Positions 51,550 to 63,908 of a stretch of DNA of 64,000 nucleotides are shown here, piece after piece; within the stretch, counting starts at the first letter, position 1, and the number at the start of each line of letters is the position of its first letter. This stretch comes from Sipunculus nudus. Taxonomy: Eukaryota; Annelida; Sipuncula; Golfingiida; Sipunculidae. The stretch covers positions 9,664,839-9,728,838 of the forward strand of contig CM049316.1 in assembly GCA_026874595.1 (NCBI GenBank). Reading direction: 5' to 3'. The notes under the pieces are model-generated. The model was given only the letters and a program-made list of their open reading frames with translations. It did not search any database and was not told the DNA's origin. Position numbers and translations under genes: made by a program.

Positions 51550-51903
51550 AAGGTCAGAGAAAAGTCGGGGGGAAAAAATATTTTATTCAAGGTCAGGGAA
51601 AAGTCAGGGGGAAGTATATTTTATTCAAGGTCAGAGAAAAGTCGGGGGGGGGGGGAAATATTTTATTCAAGGTCAGGGAAAAGTCAGGGGGGAAAATATT
51701 TTATTCAAGGTCAGAGAAAAGTCGGGGGGAAAAATATTTTATTCAAGGTCAGGGAAAAGTCAGGGGAAAAAATATTTTATTCAAGGTCAGGTAAAAGTCA
51801 GGGGAAAAAAATTTTATTCAAGGTCCGTGAAAAGTAAGGGAATTTCATAAAAGAGTCAGATATTCTTTGATATTTTGTGGAAGTTAGGGAAAAGTCAGGG
51901 AAT
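51550..51903. repeat. G/A-rich minisatellite, unit about 38-43 bp
   Basis: About nine tandem units share AAGGTCAGGGAAAAGTCAGG followed by a G-run, an A-run and TATTTTATTC. The last units decay towards AAAAGTCAGGGAATTT. A 103-codon frame (51539..51850) spans the array only because the unit lacks stops, so it is not called a gene. Isolated TCAGGGAAAAATCAGGGAAT phrases recur near 52254. Confidence 0.9.
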
Positions 51904-54330
51904 TTATATGGCTATGGCGATCACAGATATCCAGTTGTCCAGTTATCCAGTTGAAAGAATCATATAAAAAAAGTGGTCAGTTTACAGATTTAATCTTGTT
52001 TCTTTTTGATTTTGTATAAAAATCTTAATTTTGATGATGCAGAATATGGATACGCAACATATAACACCAAACATTAATGATGGACTAATTCTGAGCAGTA
52101 ATATAGAAAAAGCAGGATTTGATGTATGAATTTTGGTGTGCCATACATTTTACAAATGAAGTTTTGGGTTGAGTTGGTTGTAAAATGATGTTTTTGAGAC
52201 CAAATTCAAAATTTGCATGAGGGTTTATCCTTGAAAACCAAAGTTCTGAAAATCAGGGAAAAATCAGGGAATTTCTTTTCAGAGTTGGCTACTGGCAACA
52301 ATAGACAAATGAACAGACATGAATAGAAGAACAAGCACACATTTCTTTCATATAACCTCTGGTCAGTTTTGTTGGCAGATATAATTAAAAAAGTTCTTGC
52401 ATGTGGAACCCATGTGCCAAAGACGTGAAATACCAAAATAGACAAGTACCTGCCAAGACAATGTCCAAATTTGATCTCCTTAATGATTTAACAATAATTC
52501 ACATTTAACAGTAAACTGTATCATCATAAAACAAAATGGCTTCTTTTTATACCCACATCAAATGAATAATCCTTGTTTATGGATTAAATTCACATTTTAT
52601 GTTATATGGTGTCAGCCCGTTTGGTATATCTTCCTATAGCTGGTGAAATATGAGTAAACTGGAGATATATATCTCTTATTTTTAGAGGTTTTACTTGTAG
52701 TTTTTTTCCTTCTATGGAGTGCACTGAAGCAAATTTATTATATGTAAATTTATCTATTAAGTTTTTATCAGGGAATTGCCCTTAAAAGCCACACTTTCTG
52801 CTTTTATGTTAAGACACTTAAGTTGCGGATTTTCCTAATGACAAGGAAACCCTTCACCATATTACCTACAGGGAACAGGCCACGACAGAGGGCAAAGGAA
52901 ATCCCATCCACTGCTCTTGGTAATAATACTGCCCTGAAAGCTAGAGCTGCATTTTACCACATTAAGGGACCTGATTCTGTTACTTTATATGCCTTCATTA
53001 CTAGTAAGTTGAAAGAACTTGAATACAGAAGATATTTTTTATATAATCACATTCATTGGCACAATTTAAATTGGATGTGAAAAAATACAGTGTATCTGTC
53101 GGAAAGTGTCACCGGATAGAAAGGGAACACTGGTACACAAAGTGCTGTGAGGGCAACCTACTCTCCCTGCAGTCATTGTTAGTTAATCCACCTCAGAGGG
53201 CTGATAATAGAATACATTACACTCTCCATGCATGTGCATCTTTTTCACCCTGATATTGATTAGTGATGACACTCTCAGACTGGCATTGAGCTCTACATAA
53301 GAACAGTGATCCTCATTTCTAATTATTTGCATTTCTTTGCTTCCTTTTAGTAATTATTCCCCAGCAGTCACTTCTCTGTGGGGTAAAGAACTTGCCTAGG
53401 GATAATGCCAGATAGCATTTCTATAGCATTCTTTGTTCCATGACCAGGTGATTTTACTTAAATTACCACTCTTCTCATACAGTTTCAGCTACAAATACTA
53501 AGTTTTAGCTACTGCCTCCATTTCACTGTCTTTGTGCGACTTCTTTTTTCCTTGTATATTTCTTCATACCCAGCAAATACAATACTATAATTTGTTTAAT
53601 GTTGAATACAATCTGTTATTAACATTCACTCATTTCAAAGCCATATTTTTCAGTTAATGTGCAAAAATATAAGCAGTATGAAACAAGGGAAAAGTTGCAA
53701 GATCATGGGAATTAGTCTTTCGAACTTAGGTTATTAAAATGATGACACCTGTGTTAGGACTAGCTTGTGAGAGATTTCATTCATAACTTTTCTTCATAAC
53801 TACACCCAGTTTCAAGTTTTAATTCAATAAAAAATTGAGAATTTCATTTTTAAAAAAGAAAGAAAAATGGTAAAGGGAAAAAAGAATTTAGATATTGTCA
53901 TGTAGTTTAATTACATTAATGTAGTTTTTAAAAAATTCAAATAAAAAAAGAAAATATTGCCACATTAAAATGAATGCGAATGACATAAATACATAAATCA
54001 TTAGAAAGAACATATTCTTTACAAGGTTTAAAATGTTAATCAAGTCTGCTTCTCACAGGACTGTTCTTTATGTCCCTAGGTGAGAGGTGCCCATAATGGA
54101 TAGGTGTCCTTTAGGAGTGGGTCTCCTGTATATACAAGTGTCAAGTCATATTAACTGATAATGTTCCGTGGTCCAAGTGTGCCAATGATTCTCTGCAAGG
54201 TAATTCTTGATATGTAAAAAAAATTCATACCTATATACATAAAAATTTAGAACTATATTGAATGAAATATGTACTTATAAAAGCTCTGTGAACAAATATA
54301 GCCACAACATTTCAAGACAAATGGAAAACT
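51904..54330. other. No supported gene
   Basis: Open frames at 52823..53253 overlap in two registers with somewhat protein-like composition but cannot be assigned, and their splice context is unclear. The rest is AT-rich sequence. Confidence 0.45.
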
Positions 54331-54652
54331 TTACACTAAATCAGGTAAATCAGGTAATGGGTTCCTCACACGTTTGGTTGGGTTCTTTACATATTCCGTG
54401 ATACGTCTGGTAGACTTCCTCTCACACTGGCTGGGAGTAATGGCATATTTATAAGGAAGCACATAAACAGGGGTGTCTAGACCATTAAAATATAGCTCAT
54501 GCAAACGTGTCTGAAGTAGCTGACATTGCTGTTCATCAGCTGAATGAACAAATAACACAATACTGGGGCATCTTTTAGGTGTGCTTAATTTGAGTAGGGC
54601 GACTGGGTTGTCTCTGATGTAGTGAGTCTTGTGAAACTTGTGGGTTATTGTT
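54331..54652 (-). CDS. Possible terminal exon of an unidentified minus-strand gene
   Basis: An open frame on the minus strand runs to a stop at 54331. It has no in-frame stop from about 54655 downwards, giving roughly 105 codons with a balanced, protein-like composition. Blocks include HKFHKTHYIRDNPVALL, PSIVLFVHSADEQQCQLL, PVYVLPYKYAITPSQ and RRITEYVKNPTKRV. An alternating strand-helix pattern is suggested, but I do not recognise the family. The only ATG inside is at 54558, so the start is probably a splice acceptor upstream; the boundary given is approximate. It could equally be the tail of an old pseudogene. Confidence 0.4.
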
Positions 54653-54659
54653 GTGGACA

Positions 54660-56149
54660 GCTATCACTTGGAATGACTTGATGTATGTCATTCAACATGG
54701 CATTTGAGTTTCCACCATCCTGTAACATTAATACAAATAAAGTATATGTAGACTGGTTTCAGCTCCCATATGGGGATTGGTACATCAGAACAGCATTCAT
54801 TCCACACATGAGTTATCAGCAGTAGCTGTTTGTGGAGAGGCAGGGTTTACTTACATGTATTTTGTTATTCTGTATGATAGAGCATCAGCTAATTTTAAAT
54901 GTAAATTGGGTTTAAATAAGCAATGTGGACTGGTCTGAGCTCACACTGAAAGACTGACTAATAAAAAGAAGACTCAGCACTTCAGAAAAATGCTGTTACA
55001 GTGAGGTGGCTACAGACAGGTTCATGCAAACTTTATATGTTTGACTCCCTACGTGGAGACAGACGTATGGTTCAATTTGTGGAACCCAGTGCCCTGGAAA
55101 AGGTTATATATATATATAAAGAAAAAACCCCCTAATGATTGGATGATTTGATATTACACCAAATGAAAATCAAAGGTTATGTTGACATATGTAAAATCAT
55201 AGATTATTTTGACGTTTACTCATGTAAAATAACTAAAAGAATTCCACATTAATCTGTGTGCATCTCCACTTTCTGATATCAGGTAATTAAGACACCTTTA
55301 CAAAAATGAGAGAGTCCATACAGGGTAAAATAGGAAAAGTTCATTTGTATTTTGTCTATTTGGTAGTCAGCTGTTCCATCAGTGTCTCTCTTTGAGCTAG
55401 CAAAGATGATGTTTTTGTTTATGTGTCATTATGACTGTTATGCTCAGGCAGCATTCTGGTAACACAATAGTGAACCAATTTCTAAGCACAGTTGATATGT
55501 TGTCATCTAATCTGAAAAACAACAAAAAAAAACAGGTCTGATGAAGATCTTGCAATCTTGAAACTGGGGCCCTTTAACCCTATGTCTGTACATGAGCCAA
55601 ACATGAAAATGTTTGTTAAACATCATTTATTGTAAATATTGGCTTGTACAACAACCAAAAAGGTAACCCATTTAACCATGAGAGGAGACAACCACAGACA
55701 CATCAAGTCAAACATGCATGTGTGTCAGAACAGATTAGGAGGCGTGTTTCTAGTCCGTTACACAGGTAAGATTAAAATTGATTAGGGAAGCCCTATCCAC
55801 TGTGTGACAAAGATACTTGTAATGTCCAGTGCTCTGGCTAATAGACTCCTGCCAGCCGCACTAATCACTTCATTACCAAAGTTCCTTGAGTCAGTCCACA
55901 AATTTGAAATCAATTAAGCACCTGTTCAGGTACATGTTTGTACAGGCCTGATTCCGGTTTCTGTTGTGGGATTTGCATGGTTTAAAAGCCTACTGGCATG
56001 TCATGTGGATGCTTTGATGATGTCAGACCAAAGTGAAATGGAAAATGCTACATTGTATCCATAGTTCCAACACTTCACTTATCTTCTTCCACAGGACAGA
56101 CCAGCTGGTCCTTTTGTTTTGGTACATTTGTAACCATACTGTTACTGAT
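54660..56149. other. No supported gene
   Basis: The stretch is AT-rich. A CTGATGA...GAAAC arrangement at 55538..55567 resembles a hammerhead core but is not convincing as a ribozyme. Confidence 0.4.
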
Positions 56150-57330
56150 TCATCTGTGACTGTGATTTGTGTCATATTAGTTCAGCTATGGTAATACTGT
56201 CACTAGTCCATCTGTGGTTGTATTCTCTCATCATAGCTAGTAGCTGAACCAACTCTGGGCTACATGTGGTTTTACTGTCACTAGCTGATGGATGATTGAA
56301 GACACTGTCCATGGTCCACCTGTGTTGAAATCTTACTGGTCTATCTGTGGCTGAACTGTCTCTTGTCCATCTGTGATTGGACTGTCCTTGGAGCATCTGT
56401 AATTGGACTGTCTCATGTTCATCTGTGACTAAACTGTCCTTGCATCATCTTTGGTTGGACTGTCTCTTGTCCATTTGTGATTAAACTGTCCCTGGATCAT
56501 CTGTGGTCATACTGTCACTGGTCCATCTGTGATTAAACTGTCTTCATTTGTGGTAGAATTATGCCTGCTTCATTTGTGGTTGAACTGCCCCTATGATAGA
56601 ACTAAATGGTCCATCTGTGGTTAAATCACTAGTTCATCTGTGACTGTATCATCCATGGTTTACTGGTATCTATGGTTAAACTGTCCATGTTCCATCTAGA
56701 GTTGAATTATCCCTGCATCATCTGTGGTTGAATGCCCATCTTTAATGGAAATAACTAGTTCAGCTGTGGTTGAACTGCCCCTTTTTTTTATCTACGATGG
56801 AACTAACTGGTCCATCTGTGGTTAAATAACTAGTCCATCTGTGACTGTACCATCCATGGTTTACTGGTATCTATGGTTAAACTGTCCATGGTCCATCTAT
56901 AGTTGAATTATCCCTGCATCATCTGTGATTGAATGCCCATCTTTAATGGAAATAACTGGTCCAGCTGTGGTTGAACTATCAGTGGTCCATCTGTGGTTGA
57001 CCTATTGTTGGTCCATTTGTGGTTAAACTGCCCCTGGTCCATCTGTGGTTGAACTGTCTCTGATCAACCTTTGGTTACATGGTCCCCAGCTTGTCAATCT
57101 GTAGTCCTTGGTGGACCTGTGGTTAAACTATCCCTGGTCCAACTATGGTTAAACTGTCCATGGTCCGGCTGTAGTTAAACTGTCCCTGGTCCAGCTGTTG
57201 CTTATCTGTCTTTAGTCCATCTGTAGTGGAATGTGGAAGCCCATCTATTGGAGAATTTTTCCTGCTCAGTCTGTGGCTATACTTACAGGTCAAGGTCACC
57301 TGTCCATCTGTGGTCCTTCTGTCACCTGTT
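56150..57330. repeat. Minisatellite (CCATCTGTGGTTGAACTG type) with higher-order units
   Basis: Units of about 27-30 bp, GGTCCATCTGTGGTTGAACT and variants, run for over 1.1 kb. Between 56581 and about 56971 two larger units of about 190-200 bp repeat the same order of variants, each containing GGTTTACTGGTATCTATGG and CCCATCTTTAATGGAAATAA. This is a higher-order structure. Confidence 0.88.
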
Positions 57331-57425
57331 TGTTTATGATTTCACTGTTCCTGGTTTATTTCCATTTGACAGTTATTGTTTTATATGTCATCATACACAA
57401 ACAAATATACATAATTTATCTACAA

Positions 57426-57428
<3 letters not shown>

Positions 57429-57470
<42 letters not shown>
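57429..57470. repeat. (TA)n microsatellite
   Basis: Pure alternating AT of 42 bp, directly downstream of the minisatellite region. Confidence 0.97.
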
Positions 57471-57473
<3 letters not shown>

Positions 57474-57828
57474 CTGTATACACATACACAGGGAGATAAA
57501 TATGTATATTGAATTGCAATGACTGATTGCATGATGATATTAACACTAGATTGGGTCAGGTCTCATGGGGCCAATTTGTTCATCTACCATAACTGTTAAT
57601 TAGTCCTACCTGAGGTGTTGAGTGAGTTTGAGCCCAGGTATAAGCCAGGAGTTACAGGCCAGCCTGTTGATGGGGGGAAGGATATTATATACTCGGAGTT
57701 GAGGTAATGAGATTACACCAGGTGATTCAATGCTTGTTGCATGTCAGGATATTGATTGTAGGGTCACAGGGCTGGGCTCTGGTCATATATATTTCACTGG
57801 ATCATGATTGTGTGTGTGTATTAAACAG

Positions 57829-57951
57829 CATGTATCCGTCCATTCGTGAGCAACTTCACCAGTACCTCAGAACTTGTCGTGGGAACTCGGTATCATACAG
57901 ACCAGTCTCTCAAGCGGATGGCATACAGTATGAGGTGGCCACGTTGTTATG
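57829..57951 (+). CDS. Candidate internal exon of unknown gene
   Basis: The block is preceded by GTGTGTATTAAACAG and followed by GTAACGG. At 123 bp it is symmetric (phase 2 in, phase 2 out), and one frame is open across it, starting MYPSIREQLHQYLRTC and ending GIQYEVATLL. Its GC content is higher than the surroundings. I do not recognise the product, and no neighbouring exon of matching phase was identified, so this is tentative. Confidence 0.3.
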
Positions 57952-59263
57952 GTAACGGTTTAATTGTTATATCATGCATGACTTACCTGCACTCAGCACA
58001 TATACCTACAGTCTACATGTATGTTAATTGTCATGTATTCAGATCACACACTTCACACCTGGTGATTTATAAAACTACTTATATTAAAACTGCTTGTATT
58101 AACTCTGCTAAATCTCTTATCCCATACTTAAGTGCCCAAGGATGCTGCTTGTAATGAAAATGTGAAAATGTTACCTCTACCAGTGAATTTTACAGAGGTT
58201 ATGTTTTCAAACATGTATGTTTGTCTTTGAAAAGACTAAACTAAAAAAAAAAGTTGTAAATTAATGATAACTCCACCAGTGAAGTTTCAAAGAAGAGATG
58301 TATCTACCTATGTCTTCAATATTTTTTCTTGAACAAGATATCCTTAAAGTGAAAGGGACCTTTTCACATATTATTTATGTTATATATAAATGAAATGCAG
58401 TTTTTTCTGTGAAAAAAATTATGGCATTTGCCAGTATTATTTTCTTAAAATGTTTGTTTCTCTTGTAAACCAATACAAATTTATAAGCTTACACTGGGTG
58501 TGACCATTGGCACAGAACGCAGGACTTCTTGACAAACAGACTTGTTATGTTATGGTAAACAGACACACATGGACTGTGGTTACTCACACATGAAGCCATA
58601 ACAACATATAAAACAGGTGAACTGAAAAAGGCTGGTGTTCTTTGCTAGTTAATTTGCTGGAAGACTTTTGTATTCAGCCAAAATGAACTCATAGCTTGAG
58701 GTATTACACATATAATTTGATAGGATTATGTACCTTAAAGATTTCAGCAAGAATTTATTGAGAGCTGTATCAGGACTATAGTGATTTGTGTCGCTCTCTA
58801 TAATTCACACAGAATTACATATACACTATAAGATACATACAGAATTCTATATTATTTATATTCAAAGACAATGTTCTTTGATTTTCTTATATAACCTCAA
58901 ACATAGTTTACTTCAAAATAATAAAAAAGCTTTATATCCAAACAATCAGCCAACCAGATGCAGTTTATGTTTCATCTAATGTGCTTTAAATAGCATTTTC
59001 AACAGGTATCACTTAAAATTTGATAATCAAATACCATGAGTGTATTGATACAGAGATAGCTGCATGATGCTGCCAGTATTTAATGCTGTTTTAATAATTA
59101 TTGTTGTATCAGTGCATTAGTGTATTATTGTGGTTGGACAATTAAGGCAGTGCTTATCAGCTTTTAGAGATGATATGGAATTGTTTGTACCTCAGGTAAA
59201 TACATTCCACTCTTTCATGTGTCATCCTTTTATTTTTTGTCATTCTTACCAAGCTGGTGTATA
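57952..59263. other. No supported gene
   Basis: AT-rich sequence with only short, unrecognised open frames. Confidence 0.5.
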
Positions 59264-60331
59264 TGTCAAGGCCCAGATCCCGATCTGGACCAGACAGCAT
59301 GTGTCCGGCCCTTGCCCAGACCAGATCCCAATCAGGTTTAGGCCGGACTAAATGCCAATCGGTATCTGGTCTGGACCAATCGCCAATTGGTCCAGATCAA
59401 TCAGGAATTGGCCCAAACCAAATCTTGATCGGGATCGGGGCTGGACCAATTCCTGATTGGTCTAGACCAAATCCCGATCGGGATTCAGTCTTGCCTAAAC
59501 CCTGATCGGGATCTGGTCTGGACCAGTTCCTGATTGAAATTCCATGGCAGACTAGAGCAGGCTGTTGGTGTAAACAGTATATTCCATAAGGTTTAGACAT
59601 GAAAATAATAAACCAAGTTGAGTGAAAAATTATATTTTATATATTAATGTATTCAATAAAAATATGAATATATACGCATATAACTGAAAATGTTGATAAG
59701 AAAAGTTATAAATTGTTGGTTTTTCATGAAATCAGGGTTTTTCAGTTGAATGTAAGCTGTTCATCAATTGATACAAGTTAAGAATATCCATATTTGAAAA
59801 TGGGGGACTTATCACTTTATATGATACTTAACTTCTTATATATGTCATCCATCTAATAATTTATTCTACTTGCAAAATGCATCAAATATTTACATATATT
59901 TACACAGTGAATTAGCTTAAACTAGTTCACTTGATTTATAAAAAATTGAACAAACAATCTGATGAAAATACTGGAAATAATAATAAAACTTGTAAAATAA
60001 TACAAGGACTTGAAAAATAGTTCAAATAAATATAATCACTCAGTTAATTCAAACTTAAATATTAGTTATGTTATTAAGGTTGAATAAATATAACACTGAC
60101 AAAAAACTAAATTAAGATTGGTCATTACTTATTAAGTTATAATTAGACATCCTGTCAGGGATATAGGCATGCTCTGAATCTAGGACTGGGCTGACCTGAA
60201 CATTGATAAGTTCAGACAGAAATTCATTCTCTTTCCTAAAAGTTAATGATTGGGGTTTAAGGCCGGACCAAATCCTGATCAGCGTCCTGATAGATCGCAG
60301 ATTGGTCCAGAATGGGATCTAGGCCTTGACA
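59264..60331. mobile_element. Terminal-inverted-repeat element, about 1.07 kb, GATC/GGTCC-rich ends
   Basis: The left end TGTCAAGGCCCAGATCCC and right end GGGATCTAGGCCTTGACA are inverted with one mismatch, and ATAT flanks both sides (possible TA or ATAT target duplication). The left 270 bp is a run of short, partly palindromic repeats such as CCCGATCGGGAT and GGTCTGGACCAAT. A smaller matching block lies at 60262..60320. The middle (59590..60200) is plain AT-rich DNA without a gene. The open frames at 59257..59600 read through the palindromic repeats on both strands and are not genes. Confidence 0.75.
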
Positions 60332-60624
60332 TATATATTATATACAGTTTTCACTGTATGCACACATACAGATTGAAGTATATATTCTTATTGTTTTTCT
60401 TAGTTAATAGTTAGACCCTGGTACTGATCCATCTGTTGTCTTGGCCTGTTCACTTCTCTATACGAGAGACTACCATTCTTGCTTAAAGCCTGGAGTTTGT
60501 AGTATTAACATAATTGTGTGAGTACTTATCTCTTATGCCTTCAGTTAAATTTGTCAAGTTATGAGTAATATAATGTTTTAATAATACATGTATTAAACAT
60601 CAAGTATTTTACTCTAAATTATAT

Positions 60625-60727
60625 AATGTTTCACTCTGTATGATAGTGTTTCACTCTAAATGATAAAGTGTTTCACTCTAAATGATAAAAAGTTTCACTC
60701 TTAATGATAAAGTACTGTTTCACTTGG
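60625..60727. repeat. Short minisatellite (GTTTCACTCTAAATGATAAA)
   Basis: Four to five units of about 23-28 bp with GTTTCACTCTAAATGATAAA or close variants. Confidence 0.9.
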
Positions 60728-62904
60728 AACAATATGCAGCTTGCATTTCACAGTGGGGGGTTTCAGCCCACATGGGACCTTGAATTCCCTAATCTGACGC
60801 CTTTATGACCAAGATGCATCCAAACTCTTTGTGCTGTGAAATATTTTATGCTCTAACCTTAATATCTGGTATTTTTTTGCTTAGTATATCTTGTATTGCA
60901 TTTTTATCTTTTCACCTTTTTCTTGTGAAGGCTATAAGGATCAGTGTTTCATGTAGTAGATTCTGAAGGAGAAACGCATCATGATCAAATACCCCACAAC
61001 CACTTGCGAGGTCACTTCTAGGTATCAGATGCTATAAGTCGTATATCTTTTGAAATATCTGCGAGGTTCCAGAGGGCGAGGGGAGAAAAAGGTTAAATAG
61101 CAGCGAGGGGAAGTATGTGCTGACCTAAAAGACATTAATACCTGTCTGGAACCTGGGAAGATGGATGGGATCTTTGCACAGTAGAATGGAACACTGCAAC
61201 TATATCCAGCCTGCGATCTCTAGAGTTTAATTCCGAGCCCGTAGAGAATTAGTCATGGAATCAATGTGGCTGTCGGAGGTCTCGGATCATGCCAGAAAGG
61301 CATGCCAGCTGACGTGTTGATCCTGATGAGGTAGAAGTGGCCTGCTTCGCCGTGGATACGGGATCATCACTTATCAACTTGGGAATATTGGAGAACTAAA
61401 ATTGTACTTCCATAAGAAGTCCATTCAGACACAATGTCATCAAGCAGCAGTGTTCAAGTCTTTGAATCTACCCAGCTGTAATACAGTAATTTGCTCAAGT
61501 TCTGCAAAACTGATTTTCCCCATGTTTTGATAAATTTGATATTGATTTTGTTTTTATAATTCAGATTATTATGAAAGATATTTGAATGAAAGTAGTCTAT
61601 ATGTCTTATGTTTCATAGATATGCAGTTTAACTTATAGGAAGGAAAATGTATTTTTTATCAGTTTTTTATAAATGTGTATAACAGATCTTAGCCAGCAGA
61701 TTAAGAGATGACCTTTATTTACAGAGTACAGGGTATATTAAAGGAAATCTGGTCAGAGCACTGTCCCAGAGACTGGAAACAAAATATATAGACAAACCGG
61801 ATTTCATAGTGTAGGGGGAGAGCACATGGCTCAAAGCCGGGAGATAGTGAGTATGGATCTCAGCCAAGGTGGTGAGATTTTGCACGGTTGGCCCCCAACC
61901 AGAGTGAGCATTCTGCAGGTTTAATGGGAAGACTGTGATTAACAGTTGTGTTTCACTCCCAAATGAGTGCACCTTTAGGGGGTTCCTTGGTGGAATGACC
62001 CAGCAATAGGGATGACCCAAACCCAGGACCTGCAGAAGTGGAATACTAAGCGTGGTTGAGGCCAGGATTATCACGTGTAAGCCCCTGTCTTATAGCCCAA
62101 TACCAGAAAGGAATTCTGCAGATGTACGTTGTACTTAGTGAAGCAAGCATTTAAAAATTGAAGCAGTTATATCCACTAAAAAAAAAATGTATGTATATAT
62201 TTGCATTTACAAAGTTTCAGTACTTGTATCAAAAATATTGCTAAATAATGCAAAGTATAATATGCCATTTGTTGATAACATTCATGTGACAGAACTGTCT
62301 TCAGAGACTACACTGAAAGCTATGATGTAAAGGTCCCATTTGCTGCAGATACCAGCGTGTTTCTTTCACTGCCAGACATCTTAACGATTATCCACGTTTG
62401 ACATGTCTGTATAAAACAGCAATATTAAGAATATTGTTTGCCTGTGGGTAAGAGAAAGATTGAGACAAAACCAATGATAACACTGTGGTCTGCTGACCTT
62501 TACAGAAGATACCAAGCATCGCTGGTCTGGGCTTTGTCTCCAGTTGAATGTGCAGGTTTTGCTGGTGTTCTATAAAACCGGTAATGAAATCATTGTTGAT
62601 TTATACTTGGAAGTCAGCTGGTTTTTCTCCTCACGTTTGCTTGATTGCCAAAAGCAGCCATCAGTTACCTTGTAATAATGTGTCATTTCTATATTCATGG
62701 CCTATCTGAGGAATAAAACATTCTTTTCACTTCACTGACTGAAAATCATCTAAGACATTGTAATTCTTGTTGTACATCTTCTGTTTTAATGTCCATCGAG
62801 TTGTCCGTTGGTTGTAATTATCAGTCAGACATTTAAGTGATTTCAAAATATGCTTTTCTTATAATTTGTGTAATTGTATTTGCCAAACAAAATTTTGCAG
62901 TTAC
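60728..62904. other. No supported gene
   Basis: The block at 61000..61390 is less AT-rich than its surroundings but has no usable reading frame. A 119-codon minus-strand frame at 61715..62074 is unrecognised and has no supporting context. Confidence 0.4.
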
Positions 62905-63908
62905 TAATTATCAGTCCAAGGGTCTAAGAGGAGTTCTCTGGAACAAGACTGTTTTTCACCAGGTTCCATCACTGCTGCTGCATTCGTTTCCAGAGAACTC
63001 CTCTGAGACCCTTGGACTGATCTTCCCAAAACCCGGCATAGTTATTTGCTCACCTATGCAGTTTTGTCTAACAAAGACTGGTGGTGCTACCTGAAGTCTT
63101 TATTGCGCAGTATGAATCTGGGTGTTGTTTGATAACAGCCCATATCTCAGGAATGGTTCAATGTATTCATTCAAGCTGAAATTTTGCATGTACATGGTTC
63201 TTGGATACCTCATACTCATATTCAAGACTGGTGGCACCATCTGCAATCATTTTTGTGTGGAGTCCATTCTTACATTTGCTTTGAGTGAAAATTGATCATA
63301 TCTCAGGAGTGTTTCAAATTTGGTCTGAAATTTAGCATGTACATATATCTTAGAGTTTTCTCACAGACCAGACAGGTGGTGCCACCTACCTTCCCATTTC
63401 CATTTCTCAGGAGTGATTTGCCATCTTGGCCTGAAATTGTGCATGTCCATAAATCTTGGATACCTCCATCTTGTATTAAAGAATGGTGGTGCCATCTGCA
63501 TTATTTTTGTGTGGCATCTATCCATCCGTCTGTTGGCTTTGGGTAAAAATTGCTCATATCTGAGGAGTGGATGGATGTATGAGCCTGACATTTTTACATG
63601 TTAATCTATCATGGATAGCTTTGTTGCAGACCAGACAGGTGGTGCCACCTGCTGTTCTGTTTTTATGGATACATTGATGCACTTATTCTCAGTAGTGGAT
63701 TGATGTCTCGGCCTGGAATCTTGCATGGTGTATCCATCTGTAGATTTGTTTTTGTTGAAAATTTCTCATATATGAGGAGTTTTATCAGCATCACTAATGC
63801 CACAAATTTAGAATCATGTCATGTCAGGAACATTCCATGCCTTAATTTACCCATGCCTCTGTAAAATGGTGGATACACGTAGTCGCTTGTCGACTACCTG
63901 TATTCTAG
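62905..63908 (+). mobile_element. Family C Helitron-like element, copy C3
   Basis: It shares with C1 the block GTTTCCAGAGAAC, TCTAACAAAGACTGGTGG and the units with GAAATTTTGCATGTACAT and GACAGGTGGTGCCACCT. The 3' end is GGATACACGTAGTCGCTTG..., with a 7-bp stem (63879..63885 and 63891..63897) around a CTTGT loop, then CTGTATT and CTAG at 63905..63908 followed by T. A hairpin plus CTRR next to T is the diagnostic Helitron 3' end. The 5' boundary is uncertain. No Rep/helicase frame is present. Confidence 0.72.
62911..63020. repeat. Long inverted repeat (foldback), 32-bp arms
   Basis: The arms 62911..62942 and 62989..63020 are inverse complements at 31 of 32 positions (TCAGTCCAAGGGTCT at the outer edge, GAGGAGTTCTCTGGA inside), with a 46-nt loop. 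The right arm is also found in copy C1, where the left arm is absent. Confidence 0.92.

Noticed and set aside
57231-57512. Two overlapping 88-93 codon frames with Tyr-Ile repeats
   Set aside because: The repeats are a translation of the TA microsatellite at 57429..57470.
59257-59600. Frames on both strands rich in Gly-Pro-Asp-Gln
   Set aside because: They are translations of the palindromic repeats at the left end of the TIR element.
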